From contig NZ_CP025408.1 of NCBI RefSeq assembly GCF_002847305.1, positions 3,617,001-3,681,000 of the forward strand: 64,000 bases of DNA. The letters are read 5' to 3'. The notes under the pieces are model-generated. The model did no database searches, was not told the origin of the DNA, and was given only the letters and a program-made list of their open reading frames with translations. Position 1 is the first letter of the stretch; each line of letters starts with the position of its first letter. Of this stretch, positions 30,584 through 41,021 are shown piece after piece. The stretch is from Paracoccus tegillarcae (lineage in GTDB: Bacteria; Pseudomonadota; Alphaproteobacteria; Rhodobacterales; Rhodobacteraceae). A program made the position numbers and the translations under genes.

Positions 30584-30769
30584 ATGAACAACCTGATCTG
30601 GCTGATCCGTGCATCGCGTTGGGCGCGAAACCCGCCAAGCCGGCGAATGGTGATACTGGTTTTCACCATTGTTGCCCTTGGCCTGGCGCTGCTGGGGCTG
30701 GAATATTTTGGATTTTGGCCCGAATGGGCGACGCTGGATCAGGGGCGTCGCCCGCGCATTCCGCGCTGA
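30584..30769 (+). CDS. Small membrane protein
   Basis: Protein of 61 residues with one clear transmembrane helix (about 22-43), a basic N-terminal side (R-x-x-R-x-x-R-N-P-P-S-R-R) and a short basic tail. AAAGGA lies 8 bases before the ATG. It sits alone between two minus-strand genes. Function unknown. Confidence 0.65.
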   Translation: MNNLIWLIRASRWARNPPSRRMVILVFTIVALGLALLGLEYFGFWPEWATLDQGRRPRIPR

Positions 30770-30777
30770 GGCGGGCT

Positions 30778-31620
30778 TTACAGCCCTGCCTCGCCAAAGC
30801 TGTTGCACTGGTCAAGCTGGCCCGTACGAAAGCCGCGCATCAGCCATTCCTGACGCTGCTCGGCACTGCCATGGGTAAAGCTGTCGGGCATCGGCGTACG
30901 GCCGGCGCTTGACTGGATCACATCGTCACCCACGGCGCGGGCTGCATTCTGGGCCTCTTCCAGATCGCCCTCTTGCACGCTGCCGAACTGTTCGCTGGCT
31001 TCGCGCGCCCAGATGCCGGCAAAGCAATCCGCCTGCAATTCGGTCAGCACTGACAAAGCGTTCGAATCCGCTTCGCTGGCGCGTTGGCGCATCTTGGTGA
31101 CCTCGCCCAGAATGCCCAACTGATTCTGCACGTGATGGCCAACCTCATGCGCGATCACATAAGCCGCAGCAAAGTCGCCGCCCGCGTTCATGCGCTGCGA
31201 CATCACGTCGAAAAACTGCGTGTCGAGGTACAGGCGCTGGTCGCCGGGGCAATAAAACGGTCCCATCGCCGCAGAGGCACCGCCGCAAGCCGACTGCACG
31301 GCACCACGAAACAGCACCAGCGTCGGCACTGTATAGTCGCGGCCTGCCTGCTCGGGCAGGATCTGGCCCCAGACCTCTTCGGTATCGGCCAGCACGACAG
31401 AGCTGAACTCACCATATTGCTGGTCTGCCTCGCTGAGTTCGCCTGTCTGGGTGGAACCACTGTCCATCTGGCCCACCAACGGCGATATATCGACGCCGAA
31501 AAAGTAACCAAAAGCCAATACCGCCAGCATGCCGACGATGCCGATGCTGCCTGCTCCGCCAGCGCCCATGCGCCGCCGATCCTCTACATTTCGACTACCG
31601 CGCCGACCCCGCCATTCCAT
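30778..31620 (-). CDS. Neutral zinc metallopeptidase, YpfJ family
   Basis: Membrane-anchored protein of 280 residues. A basic cytoplasmic start (W-R-G-R-R-G-S-R-N-V-E-D-R-R), one transmembrane helix (about 25-42) and a large periplasmic domain with the zinc motif H158-E-x-x-H162 in V-I-A-H-E-V-G-H-H-V-Q and F-Y-C-P-G-D just before. The family has no well-defined substrate. The start was set at the ATG following AAAGGA; the longer frame upstream lacks support. Confidence 0.88.
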   Translation of the reverse strand: MEWRGRRGSRNVEDRRRMGAGGAGSIGIVGMLAVLAFGYFFGVDISPLVGQMDSGSTQTGELSEADQQYGEFSSVVLADTEEVWGQILPEQAGRDYTVPTLVLFRGAVQSACGGASAAMGPFYCPGDQRLYLDTQFFDVMSQRMNAGGDFAAAYVIAHEVGHHVQNQLGILGEVTKMRQRASEADSNALSVLTELQADCFAGIWAREASEQFGSVQEGDLEEAQNAARAVGDDVIQSSAGRTPMPDSFTHGSAEQRQEWLMRGFRTGQLDQCNSFGEAGL

Positions 31621-31873
31621 GCATGCGGTCCTTTCTGAGCTGTTTCTGCTTTTGCCTTTGCACCGCAACAAAGGCGGCATCGTGATCAAACACCGGGCCT
31701 GCCCTTGTGGTTCCGCCCGATACCTGACGTCAGTTTCACCGCGAGTACCGGCCTTGCCAAGGCTTTACCCACGGCCCATCCGCCGATCAATCCGGCGCGA
31801 GGCGCTGCGGCACGGGTTGACGCGGGCAGCGGTGCAGGTCAATTGCCTCAGGAAAAGAAGATCGAGGGGCCGG
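31621..31873. other. Intergenic region, nothing assigned
   Basis: Divergent leader region between the metallopeptidase and the DedA-family gene. Reading frames continue through it but show no recognisable protein and no ribosome-binding site until GAGGGG before 31874. Confidence 0.4.
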
Positions 31874-32452
31874 ATGCTGCGCCGACTATACGACTGGACG
31901 ATGGGGCTGGCCTCGCACCGGCATTCCCTCTGGGCGCTGTTCGGCGTCAGCTTCGTGGAAAGCAGCGTCTTTCCGATCCCGCCCGACGTGCTGATGATCC
32001 CGATGGTGCTGGCACGCCGCGACCGTGCCTTCATGATCGCGGCGGTTGCCACCATCGGTTCAGTTCTGGGTGCGTTGCTGGGCTATTGGATCGGGGCCAC
32101 GCTGATGGACAGCCTGGGCCAATGGGTGCTGACGGCCTATGGCAAGCAGGACAGCTTTGATCATCTGGCGGCACGGTTCGATGAATATGGCGCATGGGCG
32201 GTGCTGTTTGCCGGCGTGACGCCGTTTCCGTTCAAGGTCATCACCATCTTTTCCGGCGCGGTCAGCCTGTCGCTGCCAATCTTTATCGCCAGTTCGATCA
32301 TCGCCCGCGCGCTGCGCTTTTTCATCGTGGCTGGACTGCTGTGGCGCTTTGGCGAGCCGATCCGCGACTTTATCGAGCGCAGGCTGGGTCTGGTCTTTAC
32401 CCTCTTCATGATCTGCCTGATCGGCGGCTTTGTTGCGCTGAGGTATCTGTGA
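31874..32452 (+). CDS. DedA/YqaA family membrane protein
   Basis: Integral membrane protein of 192 residues with four to five hydrophobic helices. It has F-V-E-S-S-V-F-P-I-P-P-D-V and, later, G-V-T-P-F-P-F-K, both typical of the YqaA branch of DedA (VTT) proteins, which act in lipid scrambling or membrane homeostasis. GAGGGG precedes the ATG. Its TGA overlaps the ATG of dsbB by one base. Confidence 0.85.
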   Translation: MLRRLYDWTMGLASHRHSLWALFGVSFVESSVFPIPPDVLMIPMVLARRDRAFMIAAVATIGSVLGALLGYWIGATLMDSLGQWVLTAYGKQDSFDHLAARFDEYGAWAVLFAGVTPFPFKVITIFSGAVSLSLPIFIASSIIARALRFFIVAGLLWRFGEPIRDFIERRLGLVFTLFMICLIGGFVALRYL

Positions 32453-32940
32453 TGCGCAACCTGACCGATGGCCAGATCGCCACGTTGGCGGGGCTGGGCT
32501 CTGCTGCCTTGCTGGCCGCTGCTCTGTTCTTTCAATCCATCGGCTATGCGCCATGCGAATTGTGCATCCTGCAACGCTGGCCTCACCTGATCGCGGCGCT
32601 GATCGGGCTGGCTATCTGGTTTACAGGCTTTCGGCGCTGGCTGGCGGTACTGGGCATGGCGGCTGCGGCCACTGCGATGGGGCTGGCGCTGTACCATCTG
32701 GGCGTCGAATACGGTTGGTGGCCGGGACCGGCGCATTGTTCGGGCGGCGTCTCGGGACTGACCAGCATGTCGACCGAAGATCTGATGGCACAACTGCAGG
32801 CCGCCCCGGTCGTGCGCTGCGACGAGGTCAGCTGGCGTCTGGTTGGCCTGTCGATGGCGGGCTGGAACATGCTCTGTTCAGCGGTTTTGGTGGTGATATG
32901 GGGCCTGTCGCTGCGCCGGACCGGCGAAGCCGCCGCCTGA
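32452..32940 (+). CDS. dsbB: Disulfide bond formation protein B
   Basis: Inner-membrane quinone reductase that reoxidises DsbA. 162 residues, four transmembrane helices, the first redox pair C35/C38 in C-E-L-C-I-L-Q-R-W and the second pair C96/C123 in the second periplasmic loop. Overlaps the DedA-family gene by one base. No dsbA in the window. Confidence 0.93.
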   Translation: MRNLTDGQIATLAGLGSAALLAAALFFQSIGYAPCELCILQRWPHLIAALIGLAIWFTGFRRWLAVLGMAAAATAMGLALYHLGVEYGWWPGPAHCSGGVSGLTSMSTEDLMAQLQAAPVVRCDEVSWRLVGLSMAGWNMLCSAVLVVIWGLSLRRTGEAAA

Positions 32941-33073
32941 TCGGGGCAAAAGCCGCCGAATTTCGCCCAAGGCGCGGTATCTTCTGCCTTTTCGCCGCGT
33001 CGCGGGGTCTGCGCAATTGCATCCAGATGATGCAGTCGTTATATCAATCAGCAATAAATGTTGAGGCATAACA

Positions 33074-35887
33074 GTGGCAGAGAACCGCGACGACGACGCA
33101 CAGGAATCCGGCGATAACGGCGAAGAGAACGGGCGTCCCGAGCGTGTCGTGATGGCCCATGACGGGCCGGTCATCGACATTTCGGATGAGATGAAGACGT
33201 CTTATCTGGACTATGCCATGTCGGTCATCGTCAGCCGCGCGATCCCCGATCTGCGCGACGGGCTGAAACCGGTGCACCGCCGCATCCTTTATGCGATGGA
33301 CGAATCCGGCAACACCTTTGACAAACCCTATCGGAAATCGGCACGTCCGGTCGGCGACGTGATGGGTAAATATCACCCGCACGGCGATTCCGCGATCTAT
33401 GACGCGCTGGTGCGGATGGCGCAAAGTTTCTCGATGTCGCTGCCCTTGCTGGACGGTCAGGGGAACTTTGGCTCGATGGACGGCGATCCGCCCGCCGCAA
33501 TGCGCTATACCGAAGTGCGCATGGCCAAGGCGGCGAATTACCTGCTGATGGATATCGACAAGGATACGGTCGATTTTCAGGACAACTATGACGGCAAGGA
33601 CCGCGAGCCCACGGTTCTGCCTGCGCGTTTCCCGAACATGCTGGTCAATGGCGCGGGCGGTATTGCTGTAGGCATGGCCACCAACATTCCCCCGCACAAT
33701 CTGGGCGAGGTGATCGATGCCACGCTGGAACTGATCGAAAACCCCGACCTGCCGACCGAACGTCTGATCGAGATCATTCCCGCCCCCGATTTCCCGACCG
33801 GTGGCATCATCCTTGGCCGCTCTGGCGCACGCAAAGCCTATCTGGAAGGGCGTGGCAGCGTCATCATCCGCGCCCGCACCCGTATCGAGGAATTGCGCAA
33901 GGATCGTTACGGCATCGTCATCGACGAGATCCCCTATCAGGTTAACAAGGCGACCTTGCAGGAACGCATCGCGGAACTGGCCAAGGAAAAGCGCGTCGAG
34001 GGCATCGCCAACGTTCAGGACGAATCCGACCGCTCGGGCATCCGTGTGGTGATCGAGCTGAAACGCGACGCCACGCCCGAAGTGGTGCTGAACCAGCTGT
34101 TCCGCTTTACCCAGATGCAGACCAGTTTTGGCTGCAATATGCTGGCGCTGAACGGCGGCCGGCCCGAACAATTGGCGCTGCGCGATTTTCTGACCAATTT
34201 CCTGACCTTCCGCGAAGAAGTTGTCGCACGACGCACGGCCTATGAACTGCGCAAGGCACGCGAACGCAGCCATATCCTGTGCGGTCTGGCGGTCGCCGTC
34301 AGCAATGTCGATGAGGTCGTCGCCACCATCCGCAGCAGCGCCGATGCCGCCGAGGCGCGCGAACGACTGATGGAGCGCCGCTGGCCCGCCCATGAGATCA
34401 TCGAATACCTCAAGCTGATCGACGATCCGCTGCACCCGGTCAATGATGACGGCACCTATTACCTGTCCGAAACGCAGGCCCGCGCCATTCTGGATCTGCG
34501 CCTGCAAAGGCTGACCCAGATCGGCGTGCAGGAAGTCACCGACGAGTTGCAGCAGCTTGCCGATGCGATCCGCGACTATCTGGCGATCCTGGCGTCGCGC
34601 GAACGGATCATGGCGATCATCAGCGACGAGTTGCGCGAAGTGCGCGAGTTGTTCGCCGTGCCGCGCCGCACCGAGATCGTCGATTGGTCCGGCGATATGG
34701 ACGACGAGGACCTGATCGAACGCGAGGATATGGTCGTCACCATCACCTCGGGCGGCTATATCAAACGCACGCCGCTGGCCGATTTCCGCAGCCAGCGTCG
34801 CGGTGGCAAGGGCCTGTCGGGGATGGCGACCAAGGAAGACGACGTCGTCACCACGCTATTCGTCGCCAATACCCATACCGAGCTGCTGTTCTTCACCACC
34901 GATGGCATGGTCTACCGGATGAAGACGTGGCGGCTGCCGCTTGGCGGACGCACGGCCAAGGGCAAGGCCATCGTGAATATCCTGCCGATCGATCTGGGGG
35001 TTTCCATCGCTGCGCTGATGCCGGTCGATGCGCCCGAGGCTGAATGGGACGGCTATCAGGTGATCTTTGCCACCTCGCAGGGCGATGTGCGCCGCAACGC
35101 GCTGTCGGATTTCGCCAATGTGCGCTCGAACGGCAAGATCGCGATGAAGCTGCCCGAAGGGGTCGAGTTGATCGGCGCGCGGATGGCGACCGAGGAGGAT
35201 GACGTGATGCTGGTCACCGGCGGTGGCCGCGCGATCCGCTTTCCGACGACCGCCGTGCGCGTCTTCAAGGGCCGCGATTCCACCGGTGTTCGCGGCATCC
35301 GCCTGCCCGAGGGCCAAGAGGTCGTCAGCATGTCGATCATCCGCCATTTCGAGGCCGATCCCGCCGAACGTGTCGCCTATCTGAAAATGCGCCGCGCCGT
35401 TGCTGGTGCACTGGATGACGGGGCCGAGGCCGATGACGACGAGGAAGCGGTCGAAGAGGGCAGCATCACGCAGGAACGCTATGCCGAAATGTCGGCGGCC
35501 GAGGATCTGATCCTGACCATCAGCGCCAAGGGTGCGGGCAAGATCAGTTCCAGCCACGATTATCCGGTTCGCGGACGCGGCGGCCAGGGTGTCATGGCCA
35601 TGGACAAGGCCATGCGCGGTGGCACGTTGATTGCCAGCTTCCCCGTCGAGATGGATGACCAGATCATGCTGGCGACCTCGACCGGGCAGTCGATCCGGGT
35701 GCCGGTGGATGGCATCAGCTTCCGTTCGCGCAGCGCGGGCGGTGTGAGGGTATTCAACACCACCAATGGCGAAGAGGTCGTTTCCGTCGCCCGGATCGCT
35801 GAACAGGAACAGCCCGTCGGCAGCGACGATGAAAACCAGACACCGATCGACGGCGAAACGGGCACGGATGAGGATAATCAGGGCTGA
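33074..35887 (+). CDS. gyrA: DNA gyrase subunit A
   Basis: Breakage-reunion subunit of the type II topoisomerase, 937 residues, GTG start with GAGG upstream. The catalytic tyrosine is Y145 in A-M-R-Y-T-E-V-R-M. The quinolone-resistance region reads [10 protein letters not shown] with S106 and D110 at the positions of E. coli S83 and D87, i.e. the sensitive residues. Six beta-propeller blades follow, with G-R-G-G-Q-G as the GyrA box variant near residue 835. A loop of about 30 acidic residues (near 775-805) interrupts the C-terminal domain, and the protein ends in an acidic tail. Confidence 0.97.
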   Translation: MAENRDDDAQESGDNGEENGRPERVVMAHDGPVIDISDEMKTSYLDYAMSVIVSRAIPDLRDGLKPVHRRILYAMDESGNTFDKPYRKSARPVGDVMGKYHPHGDSAIYDALVRMAQSFSMSLPLLDGQGNFGSMDGDPPAAMRYTEVRMAKAANYLLMDIDKDTVDFQDNYDGKDREPTVLPARFPNMLVNGAGGIAVGMATNIPPHNLGEVIDATLELIENPDLPTERLIEIIPAPDFPTGGIILGRSGARKAYLEGRGSVIIRARTRIEELRKDRYGIVIDEIPYQVNKATLQERIAELAKEKRVEGIANVQDESDRSGIRVVIELKRDATPEVVLNQLFRFTQMQTSFGCNMLALNGGRPEQLALRDFLTNFLTFREEVVARRTAYELRKARERSHILCGLAVAVSNVDEVVATIRSSADAAEARERLMERRWPAHEIIEYLKLIDDPLHPVNDDGTYYLSETQARAILDLRLQRLTQIGVQEVTDELQQLADAIRDYLAILASRERIMAIISDELREVRELFAVPRRTEIVDWSGDMDDEDLIEREDMVVTITSGGYIKRTPLADFRSQRRGGKGLSGMATKEDDVVTTLFVANTHTELLFFTTDGMVYRMKTWRLPLGGRTAKGKAIVNILPIDLGVSIAALMPVDAPEAEWDGYQVIFATSQGDVRRNALSDFANVRSNGKIAMKLPEGVELIGARMATEEDDVMLVTGGGRAIRFPTTAVRVFKGRDSTGVRGIRLPEGQEVVSMSIIRHFEADPAERVAYLKMRRAVAGALDDGAEADDDEEAVEEGSITQERYAEMSAAEDLILTISAKGAGKISSSHDYPVRGRGGQGVMAMDKAMRGGTLIASFPVEMDDQIMLATSTGQSIRVPVDGISFRSRSAGGVRVFNTTNGEEVVSVARIAEQEQPVGSDDENQTPIDGETGTDEDNQG

Positions 35888-35963
35888 CAGCATGGCGCCT
35901 GCAATCGCGGGCGCCCCAATGGCTTGACGCATTGAGAAAACCGGTTTCCGATGGGAATGTGGT

Positions 35964-35985
35964 GCTGGCGGGCGAACCCGCCAGC
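35964..35985 (+). terminator. Perfect 9-bp hairpin between gyrA and the AI-2E gene
   Basis: Perfect 9-bp GC stem closed by a CGAA tetraloop, starting 77 bases behind gyrA and ending 18 bases before the chosen start of the next gene. It could end the gyrA transcript or shape the leader of the downstream mRNA. No T-run. Confidence 0.5.
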
Positions 35986-36003
35986 GAGGAATGGGAAACA
36001 AAG

Positions 36004-37164
36004 GTGAACGGATCGAACGAGTCAGTACTGCGCGAACGGTTGCAGACCGGGTTTCTGGGCCTCATCGCGTTTTCACTGCTGCTCTTCGTGCTGGTTCAGG
36101 CGCGCTTCATCCTGATCGCGCTGGCCATTGCAATCATCATCTTTTCGCTGACATCGGACGCCATCGGCGCCATCTCGCGCCAAAAGGTGCCCAGCTGGCT
36201 GGCCACGACACTTGCCCTGCTGGGGATTGCCCTGGGGCTGCTATGGCTGTCGACAACCATCGTCTCACAGGTCAATCAGGTCGTCTTTACCGCGATCACC
36301 TATGCCGAGCAGGCACAGGCGGTCTTGCCGTCGCTGACCGAACGGCTTGGCCCCAACGTCTCTCAAGCGGTCCAGACCGCGATCAACAACACCGATTTCG
36401 TCGGCTGGATCAGATCGGCCGCCGGCGGCGCCTCTGGCCTGCTGTCGGGATCGGTGCTGGTGATCCTGTTCGTCGGCTTCATGTTCGCCGAGCGTGTCTG
36501 GTTCCCGCTCAAGGTTGAGCGTCTGACGGGTGATCCGGTGCAGGCGCTACAGGTGCGCAGCATCATTGCCTCGATCATGCACCGGGTTAACCGCTATCTG
36601 GTCGTCAAGACCGCTGTCAGCGCGGCCACGGCAGTGATTGTCTGGGGGGTTTTCACCGTCGCGGGCCTGGAGCTTTCGGGCCCCATCGCGATGATGACCT
36701 TCGTGCTGAACTTCATTCCCTCGGTCGGCTCGATCATCGCCACACTGATCGCCTTTGTCCTGTCCTACGTGCTTAGCGCCGATATCAGCGTGGCCGTCAT
36801 GGTCGGGCTGGCTTGCACGCTGACACAATTCCTGATCGGCAATGTTCTGGATCCGATGCTGCTGGGCCAGACGCTGCGGCTGTCCAGCTTTGGCATCATC
36901 CTGTCGTTGGCCTTCTGGGGTGCGGTATGGGGCGTGCCGGGCATGTTTCTGGCGGTACCGATCATGGTGGCGCTGATGATCGTCTGCGCCCATATCCCCT
37001 GGCTCAGACCGGTTGCGGTAATGCTGTCACGCGAAGGCCTGCCAGAGGACGGCATGAGCGATGAGGAAATCGTCAATGGCGGCAGCACCGGCCCGCAGGT
37101 TCAGCCCGTTGAACCGACCCCCCCGGAAGAACTGAAGCCGGTCGCCCGCAAGTCGGTCATGTAA
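36004..37164 (+). CDS. AI-2E family transporter (PerM-like)
   Basis: Integral membrane protein of 386 residues with about eight helices: a pair at the start, a soluble stretch (about 90-145), and later the family-typical L-N-F-I-P-x-V-G-S-I-I-A and the G-N-x-L-D-P-x-L-x-G block. Family members have been linked to permease activity or Na/H antiport; the name comes from E. coli TqsA. The GTG at 36004 was chosen; a TTG at 35932 would put the coding sequence across the perfect hairpin at 35964-35985. The C-terminus is Pro-rich. Confidence 0.85.
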   Translation: MNGSNESVLRERLQTGFLGLIAFSLLLFVLVQARFILIALAIAIIIFSLTSDAIGAISRQKVPSWLATTLALLGIALGLLWLSTTIVSQVNQVVFTAITYAEQAQAVLPSLTERLGPNVSQAVQTAINNTDFVGWIRSAAGGASGLLSGSVLVILFVGFMFAERVWFPLKVERLTGDPVQALQVRSIIASIMHRVNRYLVVKTAVSAATAVIVWGVFTVAGLELSGPIAMMTFVLNFIPSVGSIIATLIAFVLSYVLSADISVAVMVGLACTLTQFLIGNVLDPMLLGQTLRLSSFGIILSLAFWGAVWGVPGMFLAVPIMVALMIVCAHIPWLRPVAVMLSREGLPEDGMSDEEIVNGGSTGPQVQPVEPTPPEELKPVARKSVM

Positions 37165-37342
37165 GCAGCGCGCAGAAGCGGACGGGCCGGGCAACAAACC
37201 CGCGCCACCCCGCAACACGCGCTTGGGCGCTTTCCGCGGTTTCGAGCGCGTCGCTAAATGTCAAACTTCAGGCTGACCAACGACATCTTCCACCAGGCGG
37301 TTGTTAACCCCGGCCGCCATGATCGCAAACATGCCGCAAGAG

Positions 37343-37364
37343 CGGGTGCATCTAGCGGCACCCG
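37343..37364. terminator. Hairpin between convergent genes
   Basis: A 7-bp stem with an 8-base loop just outside the 3' end of the mechanosensitive channel gene. The remaining gap 37165-37380 shows nothing else. Confidence 0.4.
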
Positions 37365-37380
37365 ATCTCAAGGCGCCTGC

Positions 37381-39876
37381 TCAGTAGTCGCCGTCTCCGC
37401 CGCCATCACCGTCAAAATCGCCGTCGAAGGTCAGGCTTGGATCGCTCTTGTCGGCGGTGCTTGGGGCCTTCGGATCGTCGGCCTGCGCGGTTTTCGGACC
37501 ATCGTCGCGCTCTGCTTTGTCCCTCTTTCCGGCTGAGGCCTGTGCCAAGACCTCGGGATTGCGCAGCCAGACATCGCGCTGTGCATAGGGTATCTCGATC
37601 TTCTCTTGTGCAAAGCGGCGCACGACCTCGTGCAGCACATCCGAGGTCACATTGATGCCGCCGGCCACATCCGACAGAATCGCGCGGATCTCGAAATCCA
37701 TGCTGTCGGCACCCAAGCCCCTGAACAGAACGACGGGGGCCGGATCGATCATCACCGTGGGCTGATCCTCGATGATTTCACGCAAGATCGCATCGACCTT
37801 TTGCGTATCGGTGCCATAAGCGACGCCCACCGGAATGATGACCCGACCATTGCGGCTGGACCTGGTCCAGTTGGTCACCGGCTGGCTGACCAGGTCGCTG
37901 TTGGGGACGATCACTTCGGTCTTGTCGAAGGTCTCGACCGCGGTCGAGCGGACCGAGATACGCTTGACGATGCCCTGCTGACCGCCCGCGTCGACCCAGT
38001 CACCGACACTGATCGGACGCTCGATCAGCAGGATAATGCCCGCGACGAAATTCGACACGATGTTCTGCAGGCCAAAACCGATACCCACCGACAGGGCGCT
38101 GGCAACAATCGCCAGCGAGGACAGGTTGATCCCGGCCGATGAGATGGCAACCACAGCGGCGATGAATATCCCCAGATAGCCCAGCCCGGCGACAAGCGCA
38201 TTCTGCCCGCCCGCCTCGATCTTGGTCTTGGGCAACACCGAATTGCGCAATGTGCGTTGCAGCGCGCGGGTGATTGCGTAGCCGATGCCAAAGACCAGGA
38301 TCAGGCTGATCACACCGCCGGGCGAGATAGTGATGCCACCAAAGGTCGCGCCCGCCATCATCCGGCGCCACATCTCGGCCAGCTCAGCCCTCGACGCCCC
38401 CCAGATTGCCATGAACAGCGGCACCGACATGACAACCAGGATCGCCCCGATGATCAGCGGCCACAGCCCTTCGCGCGCGCCCTCTTCGCCGCGCTTCAGC
38501 ATGTTGAAGATATCGGCGATGAGATCCTGCGCCAGGATCAGGAAACCCAGCAGCGCCAGCGTCAGCAGCCACGACCACATGAAGCCGTTGGCGACGTTGA
38601 TGAAACTGATCGCACCGACAATCACGGTGCCAACCGCGACGACCCGCGACAGCATACCCGCGATCGCCATCACGCGGTTGCGCACCCGCGTGTCGTCTTC
38701 GCTGGACCAACGCATGATCCCGCGCAGGACATTGCCAAGCCGGAACAGAAAGATCGCCGCCAGCAGGATCAGCACGAAATGGATCACCGTGGCAGCGCCA
38801 TCGGACATGTCGAAAGGCAGTCGCGGTGCGCGTTCGTTTTCGGGATAGATGACCGAGGCCGGCAGCACCGCATTGGCCAGCACATGCTGCACGGCAAAGA
38901 TCATCGCCAGAATATTGGTGCTGTTGCGCGCGACCGCGCGGCGCTTGTCAGGAATGTCCAGCGTCGCATAGGCAATCACCTGGCGCGGGAACAACTGCCG
39001 CGAAATCCAACGCCCGATGAACAGGATCACCCCCGCGCCCGGCAGCGCGAAAAGAATGGGCTGCGTCCACTGCCCGAACCATTCCGTCGCCAACAGCCCG
39101 GTGATGCCAAGAAAGATCCCCAGCATCGGAATGATGATCTGTCCAAGCGAGACGAAAAACGCCACCACCGCGCGTGAATAGCTGGAGGCACGCGCCGAAA
39201 GGACCGAAGGCAGCCGCTCGATCCAGCGACGCCCAAAGGTCAGAAGCAGGACCGCCAAAGCGATATATCCCAGAACCTTTGGCAACCGGCCGCCCAACTC
39301 GGACAGCCCGCCGCTTTGCTGGGTCAGGCTTAGCGTGGCACTGCCGATCGCGCGCAGCAATTCAGACCCTTCGGTTGCCGCTGCGCGCAGGTTCGCCGGC
39401 AGCAACGGCGACGGAAACAGCTTGGCGACCTGTTCGGCCTCAAGGTCGGTCAGGCGTTCGTTAAGGCCCTCGATGATGGAATTTGCACGGCTGAGTGCCT
39501 CGTCCGCGGCCAGCACCGGCGCCTGCAAGGCAGCAAGCTGCTGGTTCAGTTCGGCTCGCCTGTCGGCGATGGCCTCGTCCTCGGTCTCACCCTCGGCGGG
39601 CGCGGCACCAAGCGCCGAAATCTGATCCCTGACAGTGGCAATGCGCCCCGAATTCGACCCCTGCGCCGATTGAAACTCGTCACGCCAATCCGCGACGGAT
39701 TGGCGGGCCTCGATCAGTTGTTCTTCTGTTGCATCGGTTGCATCGGTCAGCCCCTCGGCATTCGATGCGAGCGTTTCCCATTGCTGATAGTCCAGCGCCT
39801 GATCATCCTGCGCCAGGACCGGCCCGGCAACAGCCAGCAACACCGCCAGAATGACGGAAAGAAGAACCTGTTTCAT
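37381..39876 (-). CDS. Mechanosensitive ion channel, MscS type with DUF3772
   Basis: Large MscS-family protein of 831 residues. It has a signal peptide (cut near V-L-A-Q), a coiled-coil periplasmic DUF3772 region (about 25-160), about eleven membrane helices, the pore helix and MscS beta domain with S-V-G-I-G-F-G-L-Q-N-I-V-S-N-F-V-A-G and V-G-D-W-V-D-A-G-G, and a C-terminal cytoplasmic part ending in an Asp/Gly-rich tail. Such channels release solutes on osmotic downshock. It starts 6 bases behind cysK, so they form an operon. Confidence 0.93.
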   Translation of the reverse strand: MKQVLLSVILAVLLAVAGPVLAQDDQALDYQQWETLASNAEGLTDATDATEEQLIEARQSVADWRDEFQSAQGSNSGRIATVRDQISALGAAPAEGETEDEAIADRRAELNQQLAALQAPVLAADEALSRANSIIEGLNERLTDLEAEQVAKLFPSPLLPANLRAAATEGSELLRAIGSATLSLTQQSGGLSELGGRLPKVLGYIALAVLLLTFGRRWIERLPSVLSARASSYSRAVVAFFVSLGQIIIPMLGIFLGITGLLATEWFGQWTQPILFALPGAGVILFIGRWISRQLFPRQVIAYATLDIPDKRRAVARNSTNILAMIFAVQHVLANAVLPASVIYPENERAPRLPFDMSDGAATVIHFVLILLAAIFLFRLGNVLRGIMRWSSEDDTRVRNRVMAIAGMLSRVVAVGTVIVGAISFINVANGFMWSWLLTLALLGFLILAQDLIADIFNMLKRGEEGAREGLWPLIIGAILVVMSVPLFMAIWGASRAELAEMWRRMMAGATFGGITISPGGVISLILVFGIGYAITRALQRTLRNSVLPKTKIEAGGQNALVAGLGYLGIFIAAVVAISSAGINLSSLAIVASALSVGIGFGLQNIVSNFVAGIILLIERPISVGDWVDAGGQQGIVKRISVRSTAVETFDKTEVIVPNSDLVSQPVTNWTRSSRNGRVIIPVGVAYGTDTQKVDAILREIIEDQPTVMIDPAPVVLFRGLGADSMDFEIRAILSDVAGGINVTSDVLHEVVRRFAQEKIEIPYAQRDVWLRNPEVLAQASAGKRDKAERDDGPKTAQADDPKAPSTADKSDPSLTFDGDFDGDGGGDGDY

Positions 39877-39882
39877 GTGATG

Positions 39883-40914
39883 TCAGCCTTCGAAGACTTC
39901 GGGCAGTTTGGGCGTTTCGGCAACCAGCCAATCAGGGACCGGCAGGCCCTTGGCGCGCAGGAAGTCGGGGTTGAAAAGCTTGGTCTGATAGCGGTTTCCG
40001 TAATCGCACAGCACTGTGACGATGGTCTTGCCCGGCCCCATCTCGCGCGCCATGCGGATCGCACCGGCGATGTTGATCCCGGTCGAGCCGCCCATGACCA
40101 GCCCCTCTTCCTTGACCAGATCAAAAATGATCGGCAGCGCCTCTGCATCCGCGATGCGCCAGCTGAAATCGGGCGTGAACCCTTCCAGATTGGCGGTGAT
40201 GCGTCCCTGCCCGATCCCCTCGGTGATCGAATCGCCCGGGCTGGCGAATTCGCCAGTCGTATAGAAACTGTGCAAGGCAGCGCCTTCGGGATCGGCCAGA
40301 CCGATCTTGACGCGCTTGGGCTGCAGGAACTGCCCCACACCCGCCAACGTCCCGCCAGAGCCAACGGCGCAGGTGAACCCGTCGACCTTGCCGCCTGCCT
40401 GTTCCCAGATCTCGGGGCCGGTCGTCTCGAAATGCGCTGCACGATTTGCGACATTGTCGAACTGGTTGGCCCAGATGGCACCATTGGGTTCGGTCTGGGC
40501 CAAAGCCTCGGCCAACCGCCCGGAATAGCGCACGTAGTTGTTGGGGTTCTTGTAAGGCGCGGCCGGAACCTCGACCAGTGTTGCGCCCGCCAGCCGCAAC
40601 ATGTCCTTTTTTTCCTGACTTTGGGTTTCAGGAATGACGATCACCGATTTGAACCCCATCGAGGCCCCGACCAGCGCCAGACCGATGCCAGTATTGCCGG
40701 CTGTGCCCTCGACAATGGTGCCGCCCGGACGCAACTGGCCCGAAGCGACCGCATCCTTGATGATATACAGCGCCGCACGGTCCTTGACCGATTGGCCGGG
40801 ATTCATGAACTCGCATTTGCCCAGAATCTCACAGCCGGTTTCCTCGCTTGCCCGTTGCAGGCGGATCAGAGGGGTGTTTCCGATGGCCTCGGCGAGGTCC
40901 TTGCAAATGCGCAT
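39883..40914 (-). CDS. cysK: Cysteine synthase A
   Basis: PLP enzyme making cysteine from O-acetylserine and sulfide. 343 residues. The PLP lysine is K44 in N-P-G-Q-S-V-K-D-R-A; the phosphate loop is G-T-A-G-N-T-G-I, and the G-S-G-G-T motif follows near residue 185. In Rhodobacter a cysK gene next to trgB contributes to tellurite resistance, and the same pairing is seen here. Confidence 0.93.
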   Translation of the reverse strand: MRICKDLAEAIGNTPLIRLQRASEETGCEILGKCEFMNPGQSVKDRAALYIIKDAVASGQLRPGGTIVEGTAGNTGIGLALVGASMGFKSVIVIPETQSQEKKDMLRLAGATLVEVPAAPYKNPNNYVRYSGRLAEALAQTEPNGAIWANQFDNVANRAAHFETTGPEIWEQAGGKVDGFTCAVGSGGTLAGVGQFLQPKRVKIGLADPEGAALHSFYTTGEFASPGDSITEGIGQGRITANLEGFTPDFSWRIADAEALPIIFDLVKEEGLVMGGSTGINIAGAIRMAREMGPGKTIVTVLCDYGNRYQTKLFNPDFLRAKGLPVPDWLVAETPKLPEVFEG

Positions 40915-41021
40915 GGCGGTGTCCCTGTAGCTGGGTGATCTTTTAGCTCGGCCGTGGCCGGCTTGTCCCTACCTATACGCGCCCGCCATGAGGGGGCAAG
41001 CCCACGCACAGACCCGGAACC

